Notes: generated by a model from the letters alone, not told the origin. Counted from the stretch's first letter, positions 1 through 4,520 are shown. The stretch: 5,469 bases of DNA from an uncultured Eubacterium sp. (GCA_902475415.1 CABRZK010000174.1:1-5469), one strand, 5' to 3'. Translations and numbers: made by a program.

Positions 1-220
1 CTTTCTGCTTTGCAATCGCATTCACCAGACGGATACAGGCCGGATCCGGATACAGTCTCAGACGGTCAATGTCCAGATTTTTCAATGTCTCTGCCACACT
101 AGGTGCCGGCGGATACGGATTTTCATTTGTATTTAATTTGATCATACGTTCTTTATTTGGCTGTTCGCCCGGAACGTACGGAACAACTTTTCGAATATTA
201 TTTTCCCATGCTCTCATCAT
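1..220 (-). CDS. hisC: Histidinol-phosphate aminotransferase, N-terminal part (3' end beyond window)
   Basis: HisC is a cytoplasmic PLP-dependent (fold type I) aminotransferase that makes histidinol phosphate from imidazole-acetol phosphate, using glutamate, in histidine biosynthesis. The first 73 residues are visible. They begin MMRAWENNIRKVVPYVPGE and carry the family's N-terminal signature KLNTNENPYPP (about residues 28-38), then LRLYPDP (54-60) and a helix leading to NAIAK. The PLP lysine and the rest of the enzyme lie beyond the left edge. Two consecutive ATGs (220-218 and 217-215) are preceded in frame by GTG (223-221). I chose the first ATG. The only ribosome-binding sequence is a weak purine stretch (GAAAGAAG), so the start is uncertain by one codon either way. 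It is the last gene in the direction of transcription and is separated from the mod genes by an A+T-rich patch. Related PLP aminotransferases acting on aromatic or other substrates share this N-terminus, but the motif set fits HisC best. Confidence 0.9.
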   Translation of the reverse strand, partial: MMRAWENNIRKVVPYVPGEQPNKERMIKLNTNENPYPPAPSVAETLKNLDIDRLRLYPDPACIRLVNAIAKQK

Positions 221-261
221 CACTTGTCTTCTTTCTCAAACTTTTTACTATACGCATCTAC

Positions 262-291
262 ACTGTACCACACTAAAGTGCTTTTTGTCTA
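262..291 (-). promoter_or_regulatory. Candidate promoter of hisC
   Basis: On the minus strand a -35 box TAGACA (286-291, five of six consensus bases) is followed after 18 bp by TACAGT (262-267, four of six). The expected transcript start is about 35 nt before the hisC ATG. The spacer contains the small inverted repeat CACT-AA-AGTG (271-280). A second -10-like box, TATAGT at 247-252, has no matching -35. The -35 box lies inside the 3' end of the small lipoprotein ORF. Confidence 0.4.
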
Positions 292-425
292 GGTGATTTT
301 GGGAAAAATTTAGGTTGTGAAGGCGAAAAAGAATACTTTTCAGAAGAGATTCTCATTGACGTGCAGGCAGTCGCAGGTAAAAAAATCCAAACAATCAACA
401 ACATTGAAATTATTCTTTTTCTCAT
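273..425 (-). CDS. Possible tiny lipoprotein (50 aa), unknown function
   Basis: This short ORF begins MRKRIISMLLIVWIFLPATAC and has the three parts of a lipoprotein signal: a basic start (R2, K3, R4), a hydrophobic core (about residues 5-17) and a lipobox-like ATAC with the cysteine at position 21. The remaining 30 residues are basic and rich in Ser, Pro and Lys, with no recognisable domain. A good ribosome-binding site (AAAGGTGG) lies 5 nt before the ATG, and the gene starts about 30 nt after the stop of the preceding gene, as in an operon. An in-frame ATG nine codons upstream (450-452) has no such site. The lipobox is imperfect, with Ala rather than Leu at -3. The ORF ends inside the presumed hisC promoter, so it may be the surviving 5' end of a longer lipoprotein gene cut by a deletion. 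I do not recognise a family. Confidence 0.45.
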   Translation of the reverse strand: MRKRIISMLLIVWIFLPATACTSMRISSEKYSFSPSQPKFFPKSPRQKAL

Positions 426-455
426 TTGGACCACCTTTTTATACGATATCATTTT

Positions 456-896
456 TTAAAAGTTCCAATCATATTCAACGTAATCAGCAGTTATACTCAT
501 CACAATACTATTCAATGCCCATAATTGCACTATAATTGAACAATAACCAATATTATGATACATGTATTCCAATCTGTTATCTGGAAAATGAAGCAATTTA
601 TCGCATTGTTTATTTAAATCAATTTCCTTATAAATTGACGATTTATGAAGAATTTTTCCAGGTTTAGTCTTCATATACAAACTAATATCGGAAAGATCAT
701 TAACTAAGTGAATTTTCATGATTAAAGATTTTGCATTTGGCATTATATATTTTATTGAATCATTATTTGAAATATTATCCTCAAAAATAAATACAAGACT
801 ATCATTGCCTAATTGAATTTCTTTAATAATGCAATCGTGTGGAACAGGAATAGTCGGCAATGTATTTGTATTCAAATAGTATTTTTCTTCCACCAT
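456..896 (-). CDS. Hypothetical protein, 146 aa, A+T-rich accessory gene
   Basis: I do not recognise a named family. The protein begins MVEEKYYLNTNTLPTIPVPH. It looks soluble and single-domain, with no signal peptide or membrane segment and many short alternating hydrophobic stretches that suggest a beta-rich fold. Notable spots are PVPHDCIIKEI (about residues 17-27), a charged LVFIFEDN stretch and an aromatic, acidic tail DYVEYDWNF. The start is well supported: GGAG at 902-905 lies 5 nt before the ATG. The gene is about 30% G+C by eye, clearly lower than modABC, and follows a truncated gene with a similar look, which suggests horizontally acquired DNA. Size, composition and setting resemble immunity proteins of polymorphic toxin loci, but no toxin gene is visible and this is inference. 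A tiny lipoprotein ORF follows 30 nt downstream. Confidence 0.8.
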   Translation of the reverse strand: MVEEKYYLNTNTLPTIPVPHDCIIKEIQLGNDSLVFIFEDNISNNDSIKYIMPNAKSLIMKIHLVNDLSDISLYMKTKPGKILHKSSIYKEIDLNKQCDKLLHFPDNRLEYMYHNIGYCSIIVQLWALNSIVMSITADYVEYDWNF

Positions 897-915
897 ATTT
901 TCTCCAACTTTTTCA

Positions 916-925
916 TTTGTACAAA
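916..925. promoter_or_regulatory. 10-bp perfect palindrome upstream of the hypothetical gene
   Basis: TTTGTACAAA is a perfect 10-bp palindrome between the candidate -10 box (929-934) and the ribosome-binding site (902-905) of the 146-aa gene. It would fall close to the transcription start, where a repressor could act. No regulator is encoded nearby, and a single short A+T-rich palindrome can arise by chance. Confidence 0.25.
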
Positions 926-928
926 CTA

Positions 929-957
929 CTTATAATGTTTCTCTATTACTTTTTCCA
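929..957 (-). promoter_or_regulatory. Candidate promoter of the 146-aa hypothetical gene
   Basis: Minus-strand TGGAAA (952-957, four of six -35 bases), a 17-bp spacer, then TATAAG (929-934, five of six -10 bases). The expected start is about 25-30 nt before the ATG. The -35 box overlaps the last codons of the truncated upstream gene, so the hypothetical gene may have its own promoter rather than depend on modC transcription. Confidence 0.35.
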
Positions 958-1152
958 CTCCAGATGACCTTTTAATATCTCACTTACCCATTCCTTTGCC
1001 TTTCCGGAACCATAAAGTATATCGTGATGATTAAAACAAAGTAGATATGAATAATTTTTATCTGTAATATAAAATTCAAATCCAAAAGCAAAAATCAGTC
1101 TACAGGAATTTCTGGTTTCCAATCTTGTTTCACCACATAAAGGGCTATGCCC
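946..1152 (-). pseudogene. 5'-truncated gene remnant (C-terminal about 60 residues)
   Basis: An open frame of 68 codons ends in TAA (946-948), has no ATG start and is closed upstream by TAA at 1153-1155 inside the 3' end of modC. The translation looks like a real protein C-terminus: RLIFAFGFEFYITDKN, then YSYLLCFNHHDILYGSG, then KAKEWVSEILKG and a final HLEWKK. Aromatic strands followed by NHHD and a short amphipathic helix look like the end of a small globular protein of the immunity or DUF type, but I cannot name the family. The first codons read through the modC stop region and are probably not native, so homologous sequence likely begins near 1137. A TTG codon could act as a start but has no good ribosome-binding site. 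The 5' part was most likely lost when this DNA was joined downstream of modC. It is A+T-rich like the next gene. Confidence 0.6.
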
Positions 1153-1154
1153 TT
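1140..1154 (-). terminator. Short hairpin across the modC stop codon, possible weak or damaged terminator
   Basis: AAGGGC-TAT-GCCCTT is a perfect 6-bp inverted repeat with a 3-nt loop spanning the modC stop (1145-1147). On the minus-strand transcript it is followed by only UAUGUGG, so there is no proper U tract. It may be the stem of a terminator whose U tract was replaced when the accessory DNA joined here, or simply a chance palindrome. Confidence 0.25.
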
Positions 1155-2188
1155 AACAACAGCAGAGCATCCTCCGGAATTGCCACCTGCAACTGTTCAT
1201 GCTGCGCCAGTTCTTCGGCTTTGGTTTTGTCCATCAAAATACGAAGCGCTGCTGTGTCTTTGCAGTATTTTAAAACCAGTTCTGATTCAAACTGCTGTTC
1301 CAGCAGACGATCCATCTGGAAGATGGCGCTGTTCTTTGCCGGTTCCAGTTTTGGCGATACTTTGATATAATGTGCGCGCACACCCACAAATGTAATGTCT
1401 TCCGGGATTTCTTTTTCCAGTTCAAAGCAGATACCCCAATCCGGCACGTCCAGTTTATGCTCTGACAGGCGCTTTGCAGGTACGATGTTTCGGCATCCGG
1501 AGATGCGGGCTGCTGCCTGTGTCACCGGGTTGGCGAAGAATTCTTTTTTCTCCTGCACCGTCTCGATATGACCTTTTTCCAGTACGCAGACACGATCACA
1601 GAGATGGTATACTTCATCCCTGCTGTGGTATACGAAAAGAACTGTCTTTCCGATTTCAGATAATAAATCCTGCAATTCTTCTTCTACCTGCCATTTTAAA
1701 AAACTGTCCAGAGCAGATAACGGCTCGTCAAGTAATAAAATCTCCGGTTGTGACGCCATCATACGGGCCAGCGCCACACGCTGTTTCTGACCACCGGAAA
1801 GCTGCCTGGGCAGATGGTTTTCCAGTCCTTCCAGCCGAAACCGGCGAATATAATCCTGTACAATGGATTTTTCCGGATTTTTTCCCATTCCTGCCATGAT
1901 ATTTTTCTCTACTGTCATATTCGGGAACAGGGCATAATCCTGAAACATATATCCCACTTTTCGTTTCTGTGGAATCAGATTGATCTTCTTTTCAGTATCA
2001 AATAAGGTACGACCGTTTAACACGATTTTTCCTTCATCCGGTGTCTCAATCCCGGCAATGCATTTCAGTGTCATACTTTTTCCACAGCCGGAGGCGCCCA
2101 GCAGCGCAAACATTTCTTCTCCTGCCGAAAAGGAAACATCCAGTGAAAATGTTCCGATTTTTTTCTTAATTGCTACTTCTATTGACAT
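1145..2188 (-). CDS. modC: Molybdate ABC transporter, ATP-binding protein
   Basis: ModC is the cytoplasmic ATPase that powers molybdate import through ModB. Its 347 residues show the full ABC set: Walker A GASGCGKS (31-38), Q-loop FQDYALFP (Q83), signature LSGGQ (130-134), Walker B ILLLDEP (150-156), D-loop SALD (158-161) and the switch histidine H188 in VYHSRDEVYHLCD. After about residue 215 there is a C-terminal extension of about 130 residues (GCRNIVPAKRL, then VGVRAHYIKVSP). It is long enough for a TOBE/MOP-like regulatory domain, but I do not see a clear Mop motif. Length matches ModC (about 350 aa). The ATG at 2188 has a good ribosome-binding site (AAAGGAA, about 5 nt away). modC lies 164 bp after modB behind a structured intergenic stretch. 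Isolated ABC ATPases for sulfate or polyamine look similar; the permease and binding protein decide for molybdate. Confidence 0.92.
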   Translation of the reverse strand: MSIEVAIKKKIGTFSLDVSFSAGEEMFALLGASGCGKSMTLKCIAGIETPDEGKIVLNGRTLFDTEKKINLIPQKRKVGYMFQDYALFPNMTVEKNIMAGMGKNPEKSIVQDYIRRFRLEGLENHLPRQLSGGQKQRVALARMMASQPEILLLDEPLSALDSFLKWQVEEELQDLLSEIGKTVLFVYHSRDEVYHLCDRVCVLEKGHIETVQEKKEFFANPVTQAAARISGCRNIVPAKRLSEHKLDVPDWGICFELEKEIPEDITFVGVRAHYIKVSPKLEPAKNSAIFQMDRLLEQQFESELVLKYCKDTAALRILMDKTKAEELAQHEQLQVAIPEDALLLLRA

Positions 2189-2334
2189 AGTATTCCTTTC
2201 TTCCAGTCAAATGCATGTGAAATCTGGTGCATGATTCCGGTCAGCGCAAACTGATCTGTTTCTTTCAGAATCACTGCACCTCTGCATTTTGTTTCGGTCA
2301 AAACCAATATTTTCCGAACAAACTGCGCCCTCAC
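2179..2334 (-). CDS. Doubtful small ORF between modB and modC (51 aa, GTG start)
   Basis: After the modB stop the same reading frame stays open for 57 codons (2352-2182) and ends in TAG (2179-2181), overlapping the first 10 nt of modC. A GTG at 2332-2334 could start a 51-residue product beginning VRAQFVRKILVLTETK and ending HAFDWKKGILCQ. There is no Shine-Dalgarno site before the GTG. The overlap with modC would allow translational coupling. I recognise no domain, and a strong inverted repeat lies in the same DNA, which argues for RNA or DNA structure rather than coding. Alternatives are a decayed C-terminal extension of ModB, or chance. Confidence 0.18.
   Translation of the reverse strand: MRAQFVRKILVLTETKCRGAVILKETDQFALTGIMHQISHAFDWKKGILCQ
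2209..2289 (-). promoter_or_regulatory. Nested inverted repeat upstream of modC, candidate structured mRNA element
   Basis: Two nested stems occupy the gap between modB and modC. The inner one pairs GGTGCATGATTC (2226-2237) with GAATCACTGCACC (2268-2280): 12 bp with one bulged base, closing a 30-nt loop that holds a small TCAG/CTGA stem. The outer one pairs AAATGCA (2209-2215) with TGCATTT (2283-2289), 7 bp. On the modBC transcript this forms one long imperfect hairpin ending about 10 nt before the modC ribosome-binding site. There is no U tract, so it is not an ordinary terminator. It could tune modC translation, stabilise or be a cleavage site in the modB message, or be a palindromic repeat. 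It does not match any riboswitch I can identify. Confidence 0.45.
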
Positions 2335-2352
2335 GAAGCGTTTTTCAGAATT

Positions 2353-3057
2353 TTACCAGCGCTGTGTGTGTTTCATATTTTTGCCTGCAACTACATTCAT
2401 TGCTACGATAATGCCGAAGGCGATCGCCAGAATAATAATTACCCACACACCTGCCGTCAGATAATCGCCATCCTGAATGACCATCGCGATTTTCTGTGAA
2501 ATCGTGGATGTCTTTCCGGGGATATTTCCCGCCAACATGGATGTCGCACCATACTCGCCCAGCGCTCTGGCAAAGGTCAGGATTGTTCCGGCGATAATGC
2601 CCGGTCCTGCATTTGGTACTGCTACTTTCCAGAAAATCTGCAATTCCGACATACCAAGTGTTCTTGCCGCATAGATCAGATTCGCATCCAGCTGTTCAAA
2701 GGCCGCTCTGGCATTTCGATACATCAGAGGAAAGGCAATCACGGTGGCTGCAATCACGCATCCAAGCCATGTCTGTACGACTTTTATACCAAAATGATCA
2801 AATAAAAACATGCCGATCGGGCGGCGTTTGCTAAACAACAGCAAAAGGAAAAATCCGGCAACCGTCGGTGGCAGCACCATCGGCAATGTCAGAAATCCAT
2901 CGGCGATCGCCTTTGCCCTTTCTCCTGCACGCACGACTTTCCGTGCCGCAAATAAACCCAGAAAAAAGGAAATAACCGTTGCCACAATTCCTGTTTTAAA
3001 GGAAATAAACAACGGTGTCCAATCCAGATTTTTTACAATTTCCATAATCGTATCCAT
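2353..3057 (-). CDS. modB: Molybdate ABC transporter, permease
   Basis: ModB is the inner-membrane channel of the molybdate importer, working as a dimer with ModC on the cytoplasmic side and receiving substrate from ModA. The 234-residue protein is of normal family length, with about five hydrophobic segments (roughly 17-38, 55-76, 94-112, 150-172 and 203-226). Family hallmarks are LPPTVAGFFLLLLFSKRRPIG (62-82), the EAA coupling loop YAARTLG with its later proline (129-148, the ModC docking site), and RALGEYGATSMLAGNIPGKT (164-183). The start ATG (3057-3055) has GGGAG at 3066-3070, 8 nt away. A second ATG four codons later is less well placed. The gene lies 300 bp after modA and has its own likely promoter. 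Sulfate (CysT/CysW) and tungstate (TupB) permeases are related, but these motifs and the ModA-type partner favour ModB. Confidence 0.95.
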   Translation of the reverse strand: MDTIMEIVKNLDWTPLFISFKTGIVATVISFFLGLFAARKVVRAGERAKAIADGFLTLPMVLPPTVAGFFLLLLFSKRRPIGMFLFDHFGIKVVQTWLGCVIAATVIAFPLMYRNARAAFEQLDANLIYAARTLGMSELQIFWKVAVPNAGPGIIAGTILTFARALGEYGATSMLAGNIPGKTSTISQKIAMVIQDGDYLTAGVWVIIILAIAFGIIVAMNVVAGKNMKHTQRW

Positions 3058-3069
3058 ATACGTTTCTCC

Positions 3070-3152
3070 CTGTTATCACATTACTGTTATAAAATCATTA
3101 TTTTCAAAATTCATGGATGCCATCGGCATTCCTGCTGCTTTATTATAACAGT
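3070..3152. repeat. Three CTGTTAT elements around the modB promoter and RBS
   Basis: ACTGTTATAA (3083-3092) and its exact reverse complement TTATAACAGT (3143-3152) form a 10-bp inverted repeat 50 bp apart. A third partial copy, CTGTTATCA (3070-3078), lies in direct orientation 14 bp from the first. The promoter-side copy overlaps the -10 box (3142-3147), and the 3070 copy abuts the modB ribosome-binding site. This could be a set of operator half-sites, or a long-range RNA stem. The bound factor is unknown. Confidence 0.35.
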
Positions 3153-3170
3153 TCCTGTTTTTATGCTCAA
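3142..3170 (-). promoter_or_regulatory. Internal promoter for modBC
   Basis: On the minus strand TTGAGC (3165-3170, four of six -35 bases), an exact 17-bp spacer, and a perfect TATAAT (3142-3147). The predicted start near 3135 leaves a leader of about 77 nt before modB. This is the best sigma-A-type promoter in the window, although no transcript data support it. Confidence 0.6.
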
Positions 3171-3205
3171 TGTATACTCAGATTTTTATTTCTTACTGAT
3201 TCAGA

Positions 3206-3239
3206 GAAAACCCGGACAGCGTATGCCACCCAGGTTTTC
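3206..3239 (-). terminator. Stem-loop after modA, probable terminator or attenuator
   Basis: In the minus-strand RNA GAAAACCUGG pairs fully with CCGGGUUUUC (one G-U pair) around a 14-nt loop that can itself extend the stem. The wobble becomes an A-C mismatch on the plus strand, so the structure suits minus-strand transcription. The A/U base of the stem followed by UCUCU is a mediocre U tract, so partial termination after modA with some read-through into modBC is the likely effect. It precedes the internal modBC promoter. Confidence 0.5.
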
Positions 3240-3357
3240 CACGTTTCAATTTATGTACACGCAGTATTCTTCATTTACAAAAAACTCCCCAGTTGTACAT
3301 TTTTATTAACTTTTTAACCCCTACCGGGTTCTTTTGTCACACAATTTTGAACAGAAC

Positions 3358-4287
3358 TTAGTCTTCTACGTTTGTATCGAAGTAGTAGCTGTCAAAGGTT
3401 GCTTTTGCAGCGTCAGATTTGATGAAGTTTACAAAATCAAGTGCTGCTTTCTGCTCTAACTCATCTGCCTCGTCATTTTTTACCTGTGCGATCGGGTAAA
3501 TAACGTTTCCTGTCAGATCGTAGCTGATTACCTGAAGAATATCAAGTTTGTCTTCCAGACCGTATGTATCAGAATAGTAAACTGTACCAACTTCGTTGGA
3601 GCCTTCTGCTATCTGAGTTTTAACAGTGCTTACGTTACCGCACTCGTTGATTTCCACTCCGCCCAGAGCCTGGGCGATTACATCTGTCGGGATTGTAGAT
3701 ACGTCATCTACTGCATCCAGCATACCTGCATTTACCATAGCCTGACGTGTGTATTTACCAACCGGAACACTTCCGTCTGCCAGAGCGATGCTCTTAGCAT
3801 CTTTCAGATTCTCCAGACCTGTAACTGCTGTGCCGCTTCCTTTGTATGTAATAACAACAACCTGATTGTTTACTACGTTATGACGTGTACCATCAACAAC
3901 TAACTGATCATCATTCTGTAAAGTATCCATCTGTTTCTGTGCTGCGGAGAAGAATACGTCACATGCTGCCCCTTCTTCAATCTGTGCCAGCAGTGTTCCT
4001 GAACTGTCATAACTTGGTACAACGGTTACGTTTGGCTGTGTCTCATTGTACTGTGCGATCAGATCATTTAATACGTTCTCCAGACTTGCTGCTGCAAATA
4101 CTGTGATCTGTGTGCTGTCAAGCTGCTCTGCATCTGTGCTCTCCGGTGCTGCTTCGGAAGTATCATTCTGCTCTGCTTTTGCAGATGTGTCATTTGCTGC
4201 TCCCTGATCTGCCTCTTTGTTTCCGCATGCTGCCATAGATAATCCCATTGCTGCAACAAGCATCAGACTTACTAATTTCTTTTTCAT
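3358..4287 (-). CDS. modA: Molybdate-binding lipoprotein of the ABC transporter
   Basis: ModA captures molybdate (often tungstate too) outside the membrane and delivers it to ModB. The 309-residue protein starts with a lipoprotein signal MKKKLVSLMLVAAMGLSMAAC, with the lipidated cysteine at C21, then a flexible linker rich in Ala, Ser, Thr, Asp and Glu (about 22-60). The linker explains the length above the roughly 257 aa of Gram-negative ModA. The binding domain has the family motifs TVFAAASL (62-69, with S68 the expected oxyanion ligand), YDSSGTLL (93-100, with S96), CDVFFSA (109-115), GSVPVGKYTRQA (172-183) and VGTVYYSD (233-240, with the tyrosine usually lining the site). The ATG at 4287 follows AGGAG (4297-4301) by 9 nt. 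It has its own promoter and is followed by a probable partial terminator. Tungstate-type TupA/WtpA proteins have different motifs, but specificity cannot be settled from sequence alone. Confidence 0.95.
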   Translation of the reverse strand: MKKKLVSLMLVAAMGLSMAACGNKEADQGAANDTSAKAEQNDTSEAAPESTDAEQLDSTQITVFAAASLENVLNDLIAQYNETQPNVTVVPSYDSSGTLLAQIEEGAACDVFFSAAQKQMDTLQNDDQLVVDGTRHNVVNNQVVVITYKGSGTAVTGLENLKDAKSIALADGSVPVGKYTRQAMVNAGMLDAVDDVSTIPTDVIAQALGGVEINECGNVSTVKTQIAEGSNEVGTVYYSDTYGLEDKLDILQVISYDLTGNVIYPIAQVKNDEADELEQKAALDFVNFIKSDAAKATFDSYYFDTNVED

Positions 4288-4316
4288 CTCTTTACACTCC
4301 TGTTTTCCTTTTTCAT
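4284..4316 (-). other. Possible 10-residue leader ORF coupled to modA
   Basis: A mini-ORF encoding MKKENRSVKR ends in a TGA that overlaps the modA start in the arrangement ATGA. The modA ribosome-binding site (4297-4301) lies within it. It has only a weak purine-rich site of its own. Translation of it could affect modA initiation, but such short ORFs are frequent by chance and nothing in its codons points to an attenuation mechanism. Confidence 0.15.
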
Positions 4317-4337
4317 GACTTTTCTTCTGTTTTCCCC

Positions 4338-4352
4338 TTATTCCGCGGATAA
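4338..4352. promoter_or_regulatory. Near-palindrome in the modA leader, possible operator
   Basis: TTAT-T-CCGCGG-ATAA reads the same on both strands except for one extra base: TTAT/ATAA arms around the 6-bp palindrome CCGCGG. The G+C core stands out in an A+T-rich leader. It lies about 40 nt after the predicted transcript start, where a bound repressor could block transcription. With no loop it cannot form an ordinary hairpin, so a DNA site is the more likely reading. Confidence 0.3.
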
Positions 4353-4395
4353 AAACATGTCTTTTTGTTCTGTTTCGTTATGTTTTATTTATTTT

Positions 4396-4424
4396 GTTGT
4401 ACTATAGTTTACAATGAATGTCAA
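4396..4424 (-). promoter_or_regulatory. modA promoter
   Basis: A perfect -35 box TTGACA (4419-4424) is followed after 17 bp by TACAAC (4396-4401, four of six -10 bases). The predicted start near 4389 gives a leader of about 100 nt. The weak -10 suggests a promoter that may need activation. A small inverted repeat TTGTA-N8-TACAA (4397-4414) covers the spacer and -10 box. Confidence 0.5.
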
Positions 4425-4430
4425 TTATTT

Positions 4431-4449
4431 TTTGGTATTTATTTGGTAT
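4431..4449. repeat. Direct repeat TTTGGTAT x2 just upstream of the modA -35 box
   Basis: TTTGGTAT occurs at 4431-4438 and 4442-4449, 11 bp apart, so both copies face the same side of the helix. They lie about 42 to 60 bp before the predicted modA start, a position typical of activator sites. The second copy forms part of the 10-bp palindrome TGGTATACCA (4444-4453). The HTH/PBP_like regulator encoded next door is the obvious candidate to bind here, by inference. Confidence 0.35.
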
Positions 4450-4520
4450 ACCATTAGGAGTAGAAGTACACATACTGCTGTTTTACAGATTGTCGAAAAG
4501 GAAAAATATGCTTATCCGCC

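Larger units (their letters stand above)
3058..3357 (-). other. modA-modB intergenic region (300 bp): hairpin, promoter and repeats
   Basis: No gene is visible here. In transcription order it holds an A+T-rich stretch with a weak 4-bp hairpin before a U6 run (3279-3294), a strong stem-loop (3206-3239), a good promoter (3142-3170), a 5-bp hairpin ATGCC-ATC-GGCAT (3117-3129) in the leader, and repeated CTGTTAT elements (3070-3152) around the promoter and the modB ribosome-binding site. Such a long gap inside a modABC operon is unusual and suggests that modA and modBC are controlled separately. Confidence 0.7.

Noticed and set aside
277..456. A plus-strand frame with a protein-like stretch (GEKEYFSEEILIDVQAVAGK)
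   Set aside because: It has no ATG start, ends soon after, and covers the minus-strand lipoprotein ORF, which has a start, ribosome-binding site and signal sequence.
69..535. Plus-strand open frames at 69-296 and 317-535
   Set aside because: They lie opposite hisC, the small lipoprotein ORF and the 146-aa gene, have no good ribosome-binding sites and give translations with no protein-like pattern.
1125..2499. Several plus-strand open frames across modC and the modB end
   Set aside because: They are antisense shadows of modC and modB, which have full family motifs on the minus strand.
3276..3297. Weak hairpin with a U6 run after modA as the modA terminator
   Set aside because: The core stem is only 4 bp (AACT/AGTT), too weak to count as a terminator alone, so the 3206-3239 stem is preferred.
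3316..3331. AACCC/GGGTT inverted repeat just after modA
   Set aside because: The 5-bp stem is followed by A residues on the minus strand, so it cannot terminate modA. No plus-strand gene ends there.
4068..4259. A 63-aa minus-strand frame inside modA
   Set aside because: It is an out-of-frame shadow of the repetitive, low-complexity modA linker, with no ribosome-binding site.
4403..4424. TATAGT as the modA -10 box
   Set aside because: It is a better hexamer than TACAAC but lies only 12 bp from the perfect TTGACA, too close for a normal promoter, and has no other -35 at 17 bp.
4288..4520. Molybdenum-cofactor riboswitch in the modA leader
   Set aside because: The predicted leader is about 100 nt, A+T-rich and lacks extended stems; I saw no fold that fits. 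A covariance-model scan (Infernal with the Rfam model) would settle it.
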